Below, piece after piece: positions 36,595-47,000 of a stretch of DNA of 64,000 nt. Below the pieces are notes generated by a model, which had not been told where the DNA came from, ran no database searches, and saw only the letters and a list, made by a program, of their open reading frames with translations. The DNA comes from Mycolicibacterium sp. TY81 (lineage in GTDB: Bacteria > Actinomycetota > Actinomycetes > Mycobacteriales > Mycobacteriaceae), in contig NZ_AP023362.1 of assembly GCF_018326285.1 (NCBI RefSeq), forward strand, positions 6,076,001-6,140,000. The letters are read 5' to 3'. Made by a program: the position numbers and the translations under genes. Within the stretch, counting starts at the first letter, position 1. Each line of letters starts with the position of its first letter.

Positions 36595-37490
36595 GCCGCT
36601 TCCAGTTCGTCGCCGACCACCTGCACACCTTCGAGGTGAAGTGGCTGTGCGCAGTCGTCGAGGTTGCGCGTTCATCGTTCTACGCCTGGTTGGCCGCTGC
36701 CGACGGACGCGCCGCCCGCCAGGCCGCTGACAAGGCGCTGGCCGCGCGTATCCGCACCGTGCACGATGAGGACAACACCTACGGGGCGCCGCGGATCACC
36801 GCTGAACTCAACGACGGTGCACCCGACGGTGAGCGGGTCAACCACAAGCGGGTGGCCCGGGTCATGCGCAGTGCCGGGATCGCCGGCTACCGCCGCCGGC
36901 GACGGGTGAAGACCACCACGCCGGATCCGGCCAAACAGAAAGTCCCGGACCTGCTCAACCGGGACTTCACCGCCGCGGCACCCAACGTCAAGTACGTCGG
37001 CGACATCACCTACCTGCCATTGGCAAGCGGTTCGAATCTGTATCTGGCGACCGTGATCGACTGCTTCTCCGGACGGGTGGCGGGGTGGGCGATCGCCGAG
37101 CACATGCGCACCGAACTGGTCGAAGATGCCCTCAAAGCCGCTGCGGCGCTGCGCGGCTCCCTGACCGGTGCAGTGTTCCACACAGATCACGGAAGTCAGT
37201 ACACCTCAAGGGATTTCGCGAACCTCTGCCGTGACTTGGAGGTCACCCAGTCTATGGGTGGCGTCGGGTCAAGTGCCGATAACGCGCTGGCCGAATCGTT
37301 CAACGCCGCCCTCAAACGCGAGATCCTGCAGGACCGCAGCCACTGGCCCGACGCTGCTACCTGCCGCCGCGAAGTGTTCCGCTGGCTGGCTCGCTACAAC
37401 ACCAAACGACGGCACTCCCGGTGCCGCTATTCCAGCCCTGCGACCTACGAAAGGACCCTAACACCGGCTACGCTGCCAGTAGCCGCGTAA
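36591..37490 (+). CDS. IS3d transposase OrfB
   Basis: 299 residues starting MSRFQFVADHLHTFEVKWLC, with HTH_21 (DEDNTYGAPRITAELND), a DDE core with Asp in KYVGDITYLPL, Asp in VFHTDHGSQYTS and Glu in ALAESFNAALKRE, and the ending YNTKRRHSRCRYSSPATYE. Open throughout. Its start overlaps the OrfA stop by ATG/TGA-type coupling (GTGAGC). Confidence 0.88.
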   Translation: MSRFQFVADHLHTFEVKWLCAVVEVARSSFYAWLAAADGRAARQAADKALAARIRTVHDEDNTYGAPRITAELNDGAPDGERVNHKRVARVMRSAGIAGYRRRRRVKTTTPDPAKQKVPDLLNRDFTAAAPNVKYVGDITYLPLASGSNLYLATVIDCFSGRVAGWAIAEHMRTELVEDALKAAAALRGSLTGAVFHTDHGSQYTSRDFANLCRDLEVTQSMGGVGSSADNALAESFNAALKREILQDRSHWPDAATCRREVFRWLARYNTKRRHSRCRYSSPATYERTLTPATLPVAA

Positions 37491-37798
37491 CCACAAATCC
37501 CGTGTCCACTACATGGGGGCAAGGCCCCACAGCAGGCCGACGAGCATCCAGGTTCGAGCTCGCTGAATGACACCCGTGAGTCGCAGCGCCGAAGCACTAC
37601 CGGTGGTCACGCACCAACCTCCCCGGGGCGGGTCACTCCAGCGTTGGAGCTGAAAACTCTTGCAAAGGAGGAAGAGCGACGGCCGATCATGCCGCGCGTG
37701 TGAGCTGTTCTTGTCCTGCGGGGCTCAGATCGAACGGCTGCGCGCGGATGTCGTCGAGCCACCCGACAACCTGGTGCCGCTCGGAGCCAATGTCGGCG

Positions 37799-39281
37799 GA
37801 GCAATGATCAATACCTGTGGATGAGGCCCGGGGAGGCGGCCTGAAAGTGGGCGCACCTTCCCGAGGATGATCATCACGGAATCAGGTATTCGATCAAGAC
37901 CGGCGTTGGCGCGCTGGTTGGGAAGGTACGCCCATGCTCACCGTAGTTCACGATGCCGAGGAGGCCAACGGCGGCGAGGCCGGCCGGTCGTTGTTGGACG
38001 AGATCGTCCGCGACGGAGCCCGGCAGATGTTGGCCGCTGCACTGCAGGCCGAGGTCGCCGCGTACGTCGCCGCATTCGCTGATCAGCTCGACGAGAACGG
38101 TCACCGACTGGTGGTCCGCAACGGCTATCACCAGCCGCGTGAGGTGTTGACCGCGGCCGGTGCCGTGCAGGTGAAGGCGCCGCGGGTCAACGATCGCCGT
38201 GTCGACCCCGATTCTGGTGAGCGGCAGCGGTTTTCCTCGGCGATCCTGCCCGGCCTGGGCACGCAAGTCTCCGCAGATGAGTGAGGTGCTGCCGCTGCTG
38301 TATCTGCACGGCCTATCGACCAGCGACTTCGGGCCCGCACTCGAGCAGTTCCTCGGCTCGGGTGCCGGGTTGTCGGCCACCACGATCACCCGTCTGACCG
38401 CGCAGTGGCAAGACGAAGCCCGTACGTTCGCTGCCCGGGACCTGTCCGGCAGCGACTACGTCTACCTGTGGGTCGACGGCATTCACCTCAAGGTCCGCCT
38501 GGACCAGGAGAAGCTGTGCCTGCTGGTGATGCTCGGCGTGCGCGCTGACGGCCGCAAAGAGCTCGTGGCGATCACCGACGGCTATCGGGAGTCATGCGAG
38601 TCGTGGGCGGATCTGCTGCGCGACTGCAAACGCCGCGGCATGACCGCCCCAGTGCTGGCCGTCGGCGATGGCGCGCTCGGGTTCTGGAAGGCGGTGCGGG
38701 AGGTATTCCCGTCGACCAAGGAGCAGCGCTGCTGGTTCCACAAGCAGGCCAACGTCCTGGCCGGGCTGCCGAAGTCAGCGCATCCGGCCGCGCTGGCGGC
38801 CATCAAGGACATCTACAACGCCGAAGACATCGACAAAGCTCAGGTCGCGGTCAAGGCCTTCGCGGTTGCCTTCGGCGCGAAGTACCCGAAAGTGGTCGCC
38901 AAGATCGTCGACGACCTCGATGTCCTGCTGGAGTTCTACCACTACCCCGCCGAGCACTGGATCCATCTGCGTACCACGAATCCGATCGAAAGTACCTTCG
39001 CCACAGTGCGTTTGAGAACGAAGGTCACCAAGGGTCCGGGATCGCGGGCCGCTGGATTGGCCATGGCCTACAAGCTGATCGACGCCGCGCAGGCCCGCTG
39101 GCGGGCCGTCAACGCCCCACATCTGGTCGCCCTCGTCCGCGCCGGAGCGGTCTTCCACAAAGGCAAACTGCTCGAACGACCCACCGACATCACCCCACCG
39201 ACACCACCGTCAGACGGCGATCAGCACACCGAAACGGAGGTCGCCTGAAACACCCCGATCCACAGGTATTGACAATTGCTC
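37799..39281 (+). mobile_element. IS256-family element, type B copy 2
   Basis: The ends are GAGCAATGATCAATACC and the inverted GAGCAATTGTCAATACC, flanked by a perfect 9-bp repeat ATGTCGGCG (37790-37798, 39282-39290). 1483 bp, opposite in orientation to B1. It splits the HExxH gene near its 3' end. Confidence 0.92.
37934..39248 (+). pseudogene. IS256-B2 transposase, one frameshift
   Basis: It starts MLTVVHDAEEANGGEAGRSL; an extra C in 38249-38251 shifts the frame after about 105 codons, and the remaining 330 codons (RKSPQMSEVLPLLYLHGL to DGDQHTETEVA) are open. It is closely related to the intact B1 protein. Removing one C gives a complete enzyme. Confidence 0.88.
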
Positions 39282-39877
39282 ATGTCGGCGCACTTGGGAT
39301 TGTTCCGAAGCTGGTTCGAAAGATAGGCGGCGCGGAAGCAAATCCGGCGCCACTGATCGAGGTCTTTATCTAGCCGCTCGGCCTCCCACACCGCGGCAGC
39401 GGAAACAGTGAGGTGCGCGTAGACGTAGAACGCATCGAAGGTTCGCACTGTCGACCATTGGCTGACCGAGCCATCTTCCTCGCGTCGCCACGGCACCTGG
39501 ATCGGCTTGTCATCCTCGTCTTGCTCGCCTGAGGTGGCCTCCTCGAGGAGCGTCTTCATTCCTCGCTCCAACCACACTGTCTTGGAATGCAGGGCTTCGT
39601 GGAACAGGGATTCCGCGAGGACTTTGGGCGTCTCGAAGGCCGCCGGCCCGAACAAGACGAGGCCGGGGTACTCCATCCAGGTCTCGCCGACCATGTTGGG
39701 GCGGTCGGTCAAAGCGAACATCTGCAGGTAGCTCAGTGCGTCGCGTGAGAGATCCGGGATGGTCGTCTCGAGGATCTCTATCGCGCGGTCGAGGGTTGCG
39801 CGTTGCTCACTGTTGAGCGTCAACACTCGTTTGGATAGCGTCCCGGGGAGTGGTGGACTTCGGATCTGGCGTGGTTC

Positions 39878-41202
39878 ACGCGTTGTGATCAACGAGTCAT
39901 GGTGAACGCTAGGCGATTTGGTGTTGTTTGGCAAGTGCTGCCGCGGCGTGTTTGGCGGCGATCACGGCGCGTAGTTCGTCCATGGAGACATCGGAGAGGT
40001 AGCGGCGGGTGACCTGCCACTCGTCGTGGGATTCGATGACCACCGCGGTGGCCAGGCGAAGGAACGCCGCCGGATTGGGGAAGATCTCCACGACATCGGC
40101 CCGACGCTTGATCTCTTTATTCAGACGCTCTATCGGATTATTCGACCAGATCTTCTGCCAATGCGCCTTCGGGAACGCAGTGAACGCCAACACGTCGGTC
40201 TTGGCCTCGCCCATCATCGCGGCCACCTTCGGGAACGACGCGGCCAGGGTGTCGGCGACCCGGTCCCACTGCGCGGCGACCTCGTCGGGTTCGGTGTGAG
40301 CGAAGATGGTCTTGACCGCCGCGGTAACCGCCGGGGCGTGTTTGGCCGATACCGCGGTATGCAGGTTCCGCATGAAATGCACCCGGCACCGCTGCCACGA
40401 TGAGTTCGTGAACTGCTGTGCCACAGCGACTTTCAACCCAGCGTGCGCATCGGAGATGACCAGGTGCACCCCCCGATAGGCCGCGCGCCTTAAGCGAGGC
40501 GAGGAACTCGCGCCAGAACTCGAACGACTCGCTGTCACCGACCGCGGTGCCCAGCACCTCACGGGTGCCGTCGATCGACACGCCGGTCGCGACCACCAGG
40601 GCCTGGGAGACCACGTGCGCCCCCCACGCGGACCTTGCAGAAGGTGGCATCGCAGAACACGTAGGGGAAGCTGGTGTGGGTCAGCGAGCGTTCCCGAAAC
40701 GCTGTGATCTCGCGGTCCAGGCCGGCGCAGATCCGCGACACCTCCGACTTGGACACCCCGGTCTGCACGCCCATCGCCGTCACCAGGTCATCGACGCTGC
40801 GGGTGGACACCCCGTGCACGTAGGCCTCCATGATGACCGCGTGCAGCGCCTTGTCGATACGCCGGCGGGGTTCCAGCAGCGACGGGAAGAACGATCCCGC
40901 CCGTAGCTTGGGGATCTGCACCTCGATGTCCCCGGCGGTCGTGGAGACGGTCTTGGGGCGGTGCCCGTTGCGGTGCACCGTGCGGCCGTCGCTGCGTTCG
41001 TAACGGCCCGCGCCGATCGCCGCGGTGGCCTCGGCCTCGATGAGCTGCTGCAACCCGGAACGGATCAACTCGGCGAACACCGCACCCGAGTCAGCGGACT
41101 TCAGTGCATCGAGCTGAGCGAGCAGGGCAGAATGGTCAAGGGTCATCGCGCGGTTTCCTTCGGTGAGTCACTTTGGTACGTAACTCACTGACCACTACGC
41201 GA
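39878..41202 (-). mobile_element. IS256-family element C in the HExxH gene
   Basis: The ends CGCGTTGTGATCAACGAGTC (left) and, reversed, CGCGTAGTGGTCAGTGAGTT (right) are imperfect inverted repeats, about 1.32 kb. This is a third IS256 lineage in the window. No target duplication was resolved. Confidence 0.78.
39909..41146 (-). pseudogene. IS256-C transposase, two frameshifts
   Basis: It starts MTLDHSALLAQLDALKSADS, with RYERSDGRTVHRNGHRPKTV, the catalytic Asp in FPYVFCDATFCKVRVG, Asp in VISDAHAGLKVAV, and Glu in WSNNPIERLNKEIKRR. Runs of six C (40620-40625 and 40469-40474), one more than needed, shift the frame twice. Otherwise about 414 codons, normal for this group. Confidence 0.88.
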
Positions 41203-41649
41203 TGGCCCACCCCAACACCGGCACCGACACGGCCTGAACATCTCCGCCCACCTCAGCCCCGTCCCCGAATTCCCACCACCCCAGGGGACTTAGCCCTCGT
41301 TTGGGGTCGATGCGATTGTTGATGACCCTCACCATGATGGACGCACCGTCGTGTAGCTCAACATCTGTTCCTTCGAGGCGGCGGTCCGCGATCTGCGTAG
41401 GTGGCCGGTACTCGTCGAGCTGCTCGCGGTCAACGTCGGGTACCGCGTCGGCGTGCTCTTGACCGTGCGTGACCTCAGCGGCGTGTTGCAGCAGTGGATG
41501 GATGTTGGCGTCCATGACTTTGTCCTCCGAAAGGCCGGCTTCGGTGAACCACGTCAGCGCCGCCGACCGCAGGTCGGAGGGCGCTCCCCAGCGCCCTGTG
41601 ATGAGCGCTAATTCGCGGTCACGTGTGGTTTCCAGCTGGAAACCAGCAC

Positions 41650-42512
41650 TGAACGCATCTGCCGGTTCTGCACACCCACGATGACCTGATCACCGAACTG
41701 CGGATGCTGACCGCTCATCGGGCGGACCTGGTGGCCGATCGCACCCGCACCATCAACCGACTGCACCAGCAACTCATCGCGGTGTGCCCCGCCCCCCTCG
41801 AGCGAGTCGCCCAACTGACCCAGGACCGTGGATGGGTGGTTCTGCTGTCGCGCTACCAGCGCCCGAAATCCATTCGGCAGAGCGGACTTTCGCGCATCAC
41901 GAAGAACCTGACTGAGGCCGGGGGGTACGCAATGCATCCTCCATCGCCGAAGCCGCCGTCGCCGCTGCGAAGACCCAGACCGTGCGGCTGCCCGGCGAAG
42001 AGGTCGCCGCCGCGCTGGTCGCCGAACTGGCGCAGGGGGTGATCTCCCTCGATGAACGCATCCAATCTACTGACGCTGACATCGAGGGCCGATTTCACCG
42101 ACATCCACTCGCCGAGGTGATTACCAGCATGCCTGGCATCGGCTTCCGACTCGGCGCCGAATTCCTCGCCGCCGTCGGCGACCCGACACTGATCGGCTCG
42201 GCCGACCAACTCGCCGCCTGGGCCGGACTGGCCCCCGTTCCCCGCGATTCGGGGAAACGCACCGGACGGCTGCACACTCCGCAGCGCTACAGCCGACGAC
42301 TGCGTCGGGTGATGTACATGTCCGCCCTGACCGCAATCCGCTGCGACCCGCAATCTCGGGCCTACTACCAGCGCAAACGAGATGAGGGTAAACGGCCCAT
42401 CCAAGCCACGATCTGCCTGGCCAGACGCCGCACAAACGTCCTCTACGCACTCATCCGCGACAACCGCACCTGGCAACCCGATTCACCCCAAATCACCGAA
42501 TCGGCGGCTTGA
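41650..42512 (+). pseudogene. IS110-family transposase, 5'-truncated and frameshifted
   Basis: It reads DDLITELRMLTAHRADLVAD, RTINRLHQQLIAVCP, then, after a two-base gain in the G run 41920-41925, NASSIAEAAVAAAKTQ-like codons and ITSMPGIGFRLGAEFLAAVG, LAAWAGLAPVPRDSGKRTGR, to the stop at 42512. The RuvC-like N-terminal domain is missing. It separates the HExxH gene from the HAD gene, both of which are cut at its borders. Confidence 0.85.
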
Positions 42513-42544
42513 CATCTTCATTGAGAGTCCTTTCCGCATTTCGC

Positions 42545-42911
42545 CGACGCAGGATCACCACCGTACTGACCACAGGTCTGGACCGCGAGACGTTCGACCT
42601 ATTGCTACGCAGCCTCGGGTGGACAGACATTGCGGATTTCACCCTCAGCGGTGACGACGTACCCCCGGGTCGACCCGCACCAGATCTGATTCTGACGGCG
42701 TTCTTGCGCGCCAGCACAGTCGATATCCGTGACGTGCTCACCGTGGGTGACACCACCAACAACCTTATGGCTGCTCACCGCGCTGGTGTCATCAACAGCT
42801 ATAGGATCACCGGTGGCGCACACAGCCGCTTTGCCCTGGAAGCCGCCCCACACAGGGCGATCATCGACTCTATCGACGAGTTGTGCCTCTGCGGGTTGCT
42901 GCGGCTACCCT
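42545..42911 (+). pseudogene. HAD-family phosphatase, N-terminus missing
   Basis: Motif II ITTVLTTGLDRETFDLLL, cap-side DFTLSGDDVPPGRPAPDLIL, and motif IV LTVGDTTNNLMAAHRAGV are typical of HAD hydrolases, closest in pattern to phosphonatase-like members. Motif I (DxD) lies upstream and is replaced by IS110 sequence. The frame has no stop before it runs antisense into the CMAS-like gene; the true end is probably near SIDELC, about 42890. Its end may be rearranged too. Confidence 0.65.
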
Positions 42912-43846
42912 CGCGCCTCATGACTGACGGTATCAGGACTTGGATCGGCGGCGTTCTGAGCGCCTGCGGTCTGGTAGACGATCAGACTCGAGTCGATCGA
43001 CTCGTCGACGAAGTAGTACTGAGCTCCCGTGAGATACCGCATGTATCGGTCGAAGTTCTCCTCATCCGTGGCGGCCACTGCGGCGGCTCGGTTGCGCTCG
43101 AGTCGTTCAGCCCAGATACCGAGGGTCTTGATGTAGTGGTTACGCAGAGACAGTGTTTCGAGCACGGTGAAGCCGGCACGTTCACCGTGCTCGACCATCA
43201 TTGCGGTGGTCGGGATCCGGCCTCCGGGGAAAATCTCGGTGATCATGAACCTGACGAATCGGGCAAGTTCGAAGGTCAGCTTCTTGCCGCGGGCCCGCAG
43301 GTCGTTGGGGTGATAGCCCACGCTGCTTTGGATAGTCATCCGGCCATCGTCAGGGAGCACGGTCCGGCACATCGTGAAGAAGTCGTCGTAGCGCTCGAAC
43401 CCAAAGTGCTCGAACGCCTCGATTGACACGATCCGATCAACCGGTTCGCAGAACTGCTCCCAGCCTTGGAGACGGATGTCGAAGCTGCGCTCGGAATTGA
43501 CGTCGGACAGCAGTTGTGTGCAGTAGGCCTGCTGATTTCTGCTCAATGTCAGACCGATCACGTTGACGTCGTACTTCTCCATGGCGCGCTGCAGGGTCAG
43601 GCCCCAGCCGCAGCCGATATCAAGCAAGGTCATACCTGGCCTGAGGTTAAGCCGTTGCAGATGCTGATCGACGTTGGCGATTTGCGCCTCGGACAGTGTG
43701 CAGTTCGGTCCGGTGAAGAAGCCGCAACTGTACTTGCGGGTGGGGTCCTGGAAGACGCCGAAGAAGTCATCAGAAAGGTCGTAGTGGGCCTGAATGTCTT
43801 CGAAATGCGGTTTCATTGACGCTTCGGCGTGCGGGTGAGCGGGCAT
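42905..43846 (-). CDS. Cyclopropane mycolic acid synthase-like SAM methyltransferase
   Basis: 313 residues from ATG 43846 (AAAGGA upstream; an ATG at 43816 is alternative). It has [23 protein letters not shown] motif [15 protein letters not shown], the substrate/catalytic block [17 protein letters not shown], and the FPGGRIPT loop, all features of the CmaA/MmaA/UmaA family that methylates or cyclopropanates mycolic acid precursors. The final 25 residues ([13 protein letters not shown]...) are unlike the usual short ending and may reflect a scarred 3' end. It is downstream of the P450 fusion on the same strand. Confidence 0.85.
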   Translation of the reverse strand: MPAHPHAEASMKPHFEDIQAHYDLSDDFFGVFQDPTRKYSCGFFTGPNCTLSEAQIANVDQHLQRLNLRPGMTLLDIGCGWGLTLQRAMEKYDVNVIGLTLSRNQQAYCTQLLSDVNSERSFDIRLQGWEQFCEPVDRIVSIEAFEHFGFERYDDFFTMCRTVLPDDGRMTIQSSVGYHPNDLRARGKKLTFELARFVRFMITEIFPGGRIPTTAMMVEHGERAGFTVLETLSLRNHYIKTLGIWAERLERNRAAAVAATDEENFDRYMRYLTGAQYYFVDESIDSSLIVYQTAGAQNAADPSPDTVSHEARG

Positions 43847-44004
43847 GCGTTGCGCATTCCTTTTCGGTTGTCACGGTTGGGGTGTTTGCCGGAGTTGGTC
43901 GAGGCGCTGGTTGTGTCGTCGCTCCGCTAGGAGCGTCTGGGAGTGTATCCGTCAGACTCGCGCGGCCACGTTGGCGCGGCGAGTCCGACGGGCACACTGT
44001 GGCA

Positions 44005-47000
44005 CTACTTGGAAGACCAGGCATCGATGACGAGTCTGCCGCTGGCGGTGAGCTCTTCGAGCCAGGCGAGGGCTCGCTCTTGGTCGTCGTTACCCGATCG
44101 AGTGCGGTAGACATCGAGCAGGGCTCGCTTGACCCCCGGAACCAATCGAGCCCCGTCCCCGCACACTCGCAACTGCCTCTGTTCTTCCTCGATCATGTGC
44201 CAGACCTCGCGGCCCTCCTTAACGATGCGATCCTGAACGAACGGGCAGTTGTCCTCGGGTGCAGCGAAATACGTGGGCCGTAGATCAACTACGCCGTTCA
44301 ATTGTGCTTCCTCGAGTTCTGCGCGGTGAAGGAAGTCGACATCAGGGTGATCGCAACCGAAGTAGCAGAGCAGCGGTGCGGCGTCTGCGCTGTGGGCCCG
44401 GTCCTGGATCACGCCACGAAACGGTGCCAGTCCGGTGCCAGCGCTGATGACGATTGCCGGTTGATCATTCTCCAGACGGAAGCCATCTGAGCACGGCAGC
44501 ACGCGGCCCAGCACCGTGTCTCCTTGTTGCAGTCGGCTCACGTAGGTGGAGGCAGTTCCGCGATATGTTCCCTCGCCTGACAGGTGAGGGGCATCGACAG
44601 CGGCCACCATCAAGTCGACGTGGCCTGGCTGCGCGGCCGGTGACGACGATACAGAGTACCGCCGCGGAGCCAGTGCCGGCAGCATAGCGAGGAAGGTGTC
44701 GACGCCGAGCTCGACCGACCGATAGCTTTCCAGTAGATCCAGCAGCGACACTCGAGCGGTCGTGATTCTGGCAGCGAACTCGTCGGCATCGTCGACGAGC
44801 TTCTGCAACGCCGTGCGCTCGGGCGGGCATGAGCACCGCGCGATCAATGCCTCGATCTGCTCGATCGTGACCGGGCACTGCAGTTCCACGTATCGACTGA
44901 AGACCTCGCCCAAGGTGATGGGTCGTTCGGTGGGGATGTGACCCGGGACCCGACCATGACGGCGGATGATCACCAGCTCGGTGAGATCGGCACCGAAGCG
45001 ACGTTGCACTCGTGCGATCAGCTCGGCCGGGTTCTGCGGAAGCAGTGCAAGGTGATCGGCGGTGCGATACGTCGTCCCTGCTGGTAGTTCGAGGCGAAGA
45101 AACATCTTCGATCGCCCCAGTGGGTGCGTGGTGTCGACCAATTCATGGGCCGAAACGACCGTCATCGGTTCGAGACCGTGCCTGCTCTGCAGGTCCTGGT
45201 CCAACGACCACACTGCTGACTCGATGGTGAGGCCGGCGTCGTGTTCATCCGGCGGCTCGGCGGTGATGCCGTCACGAGGCAGGATCGTCGCCCACAGGTC
45301 GGTGTTCCAGCGTTCGACTTCTCCGGTGAAGTCCCCGGCGACGTCTGCGGCGCCGCGGTCGATGAGCCGGTGCCCACCGGCGGCTGACAAGCGTGCGTCG
45401 ATCATGGTGGGGACGTGTTGGTAGGTGGCAGCCCAGTTGCGGTCACCGACTCCTAGAACTGCGTATCGCAGTCCGTCGAGGGAGCCAGGGGTCACGAATT
45501 CCAGCCAGGGCAGGAATTCGTCGGCGTCGTCGGTGGGCCTGCCGTTGTAGGACGACGCCACCACCAGTACCACCGAGTCCGGACGCAATTGCCCGACCGC
45601 ATCGTTCAGGGAACCCAGCGTGGCGTTGTAGCCGGCTTGTGTTGCGCGGTCGGTGATATCACGGGCCAGCCGTGCCGATGTGCCCAAATTGGACCCGTGC
45701 AGCACCGTGAGCGTGGTTCCCAGCTCGACTGCGTTGCCTGGCTGCGCCACCACAGTGCTGGCGTGGCGCCCGGTGTCGGCCGGCCGAACGCTGCGATCAG
45801 CGGGTAGGCGGCGGGCCAGCTTCAGCGTCAGGCCGCCCGGTTTGATCGTCAAGGCTTCGGTGATCTTGAGTTGATAGTTGGAGTAGTCGTTGAGGCGGTA
45901 CCGGTGAATGATCATGGCCAGGACAAGGGTTGCTTCGTGGAGTGCGAATTGCCGTCCAATACAGGCGCGTTCACCGTTGCCGAAGGGCTTGTACAGGTGC
46001 ATGGGTCGTTTGCTGACGTTTTCGGTGTTGAAGCGCTCGGGATCGAATGCTTCAACGCTGTCGCCCCATTCAGGTGAACGATGTAGAGGCGGGGTGAGGA
46101 TCGTGACCACGTCGCCGCGTTTGACTGCGTAGCGTCCGCCGATGACAGTATCTTCGAAGGGTTCGACAGCGTAGCCAGGAGCTGTCGGCCACAGCCGAAG
46201 AGTTTCATTGAGGATCTGCTGCACGTAGGTCAACCGTCCGATGTCGGTGTAGGACGGATCGATGTCGTCCGAGGTTCCCCACAAGGTATCGACTTCAGCT
46301 TGGGCGCGGGCCAGCACCGCTGGGTTCTTGGCGAGGTAGTAGAGAGCAAAAGACATTGCACCGCTAGTAGTTTCGTGTCCGGCGACCAGGAAGGTGATGA
46401 CTTGGTTGCGGACGTTCTCCGGGTCCAGGCGTTGCCCGGTGTCTTTGTCAGCAGTGTTGAGCATGCGGCCGAGCAGGTCGTCGGTGTGGTTGTCGCCAGA
46501 TTCGAGGCGCTGGCGCACAACGTCGTCCACCACGTTGTGCATCAAAGCGATGTCGCGCTCGTACTGCTCGCCGCTTGTGCGTTTGAACGCGTTCATGATC
46601 GGCAGGGTCGCCGCCAGACCTTGCGCGTGGTGCAGCGCTCGGCTCATGGCTTCGACAAAGGGATGAGGGGTCTCTCGCTGGAACGATTCCAGGTCGAAAC
46701 CGAAACCGCACAGGCCGATGGTGTCGAAGGTCAACCGCGTCATGTCCTCCGGTACCTCTACTACTGAGGCAGCGGCTGCGTAACGGTCCCACCGATCGAG
46801 GAGCTTTCGCGCGACATCGACCATTGTCGCGTGGTACTGGCTCATAGCCTCGAGCGAGAACGCGGGGAGCAGAATGTTGTGGGCCTTGCGCCAGTTGGGT
46901 TCATCGTTGAAAGCGGTGAACAGGCCGTCGCCGCCGATGTCGCGCAGCTGAACTAGCTCGGTGTAGACGCTCTTACAGAACCTTTCGGTGTCCGAGAGTT

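Larger units (their letters stand above)
36200..37514 (+). mobile_element. IS3-family element IS3d in the MFS gene
   Basis: The left end TGTTGGACACGCTGAATCCC pairs with the right end, reversed TGTAGTGGACACGGGATTT. About 1.31 kb. The flanking MFS codons join in frame when it is removed, so the insertion was simple; the exact 2-3-bp duplication is not resolved. Confidence 0.8.
34975..37610 (-). pseudogene. MFS transporter, split by IS3d after the first helix
   Basis: The start is GTG 37610 (GGGGAGG upstream) with VTTGSASALRLTGVIQRART then WMLVGLLWGLAP; the IS3d element follows at 37514. The gene resumes at about 36199 with GQVPWSYFGTTVVGGAVPV and about eleven helices to the stop at 34975. The joined reading GLAPTRGQVPWSYFG is in frame, about 440 residues. 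The MFS loop-2 motif is weak. It directly follows the HExxH gene (77-bp gap), so the two probably formed an operon. A start at 36258 read from IS sequence is spurious. Confidence 0.8.
37687..41640 (-). pseudogene. HExxH-motif protein resembling aKG-HExxH peptide beta-hydroxylases, in three pieces
   Basis: The pieces, in coding order, are: about 41640-41203, open upstream into the IS110 scrap, with FQLETTRDRELALITGRWGA and MDANIHPLLQHAAEV; about 39877-39282, with LNSEQRATLDRAIEILE, YPGLVLFGPAAFE, the zinc motif ESLFHEALHSKTVWLERG, and VPWRREEDGS...FDAFYVYAHLTVSAA; and 37798-37687, ending LSPAGQEQLTRAA. The last joint is exact through the 9-bp repeat ATGTCGGCG. The HE..HSK motif and a downstream PWR region recall HExxH-type proteins of RiPP clusters. 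That identity is from memory, and the N-terminus is lost. Confidence 0.6.

Noticed and set aside
42509..43426. A 305-codon HAD-like protein
   Set aside because: Only the part up to about 42890 matches HAD motifs; the rest is antisense to the mycolate methyltransferase-like gene.
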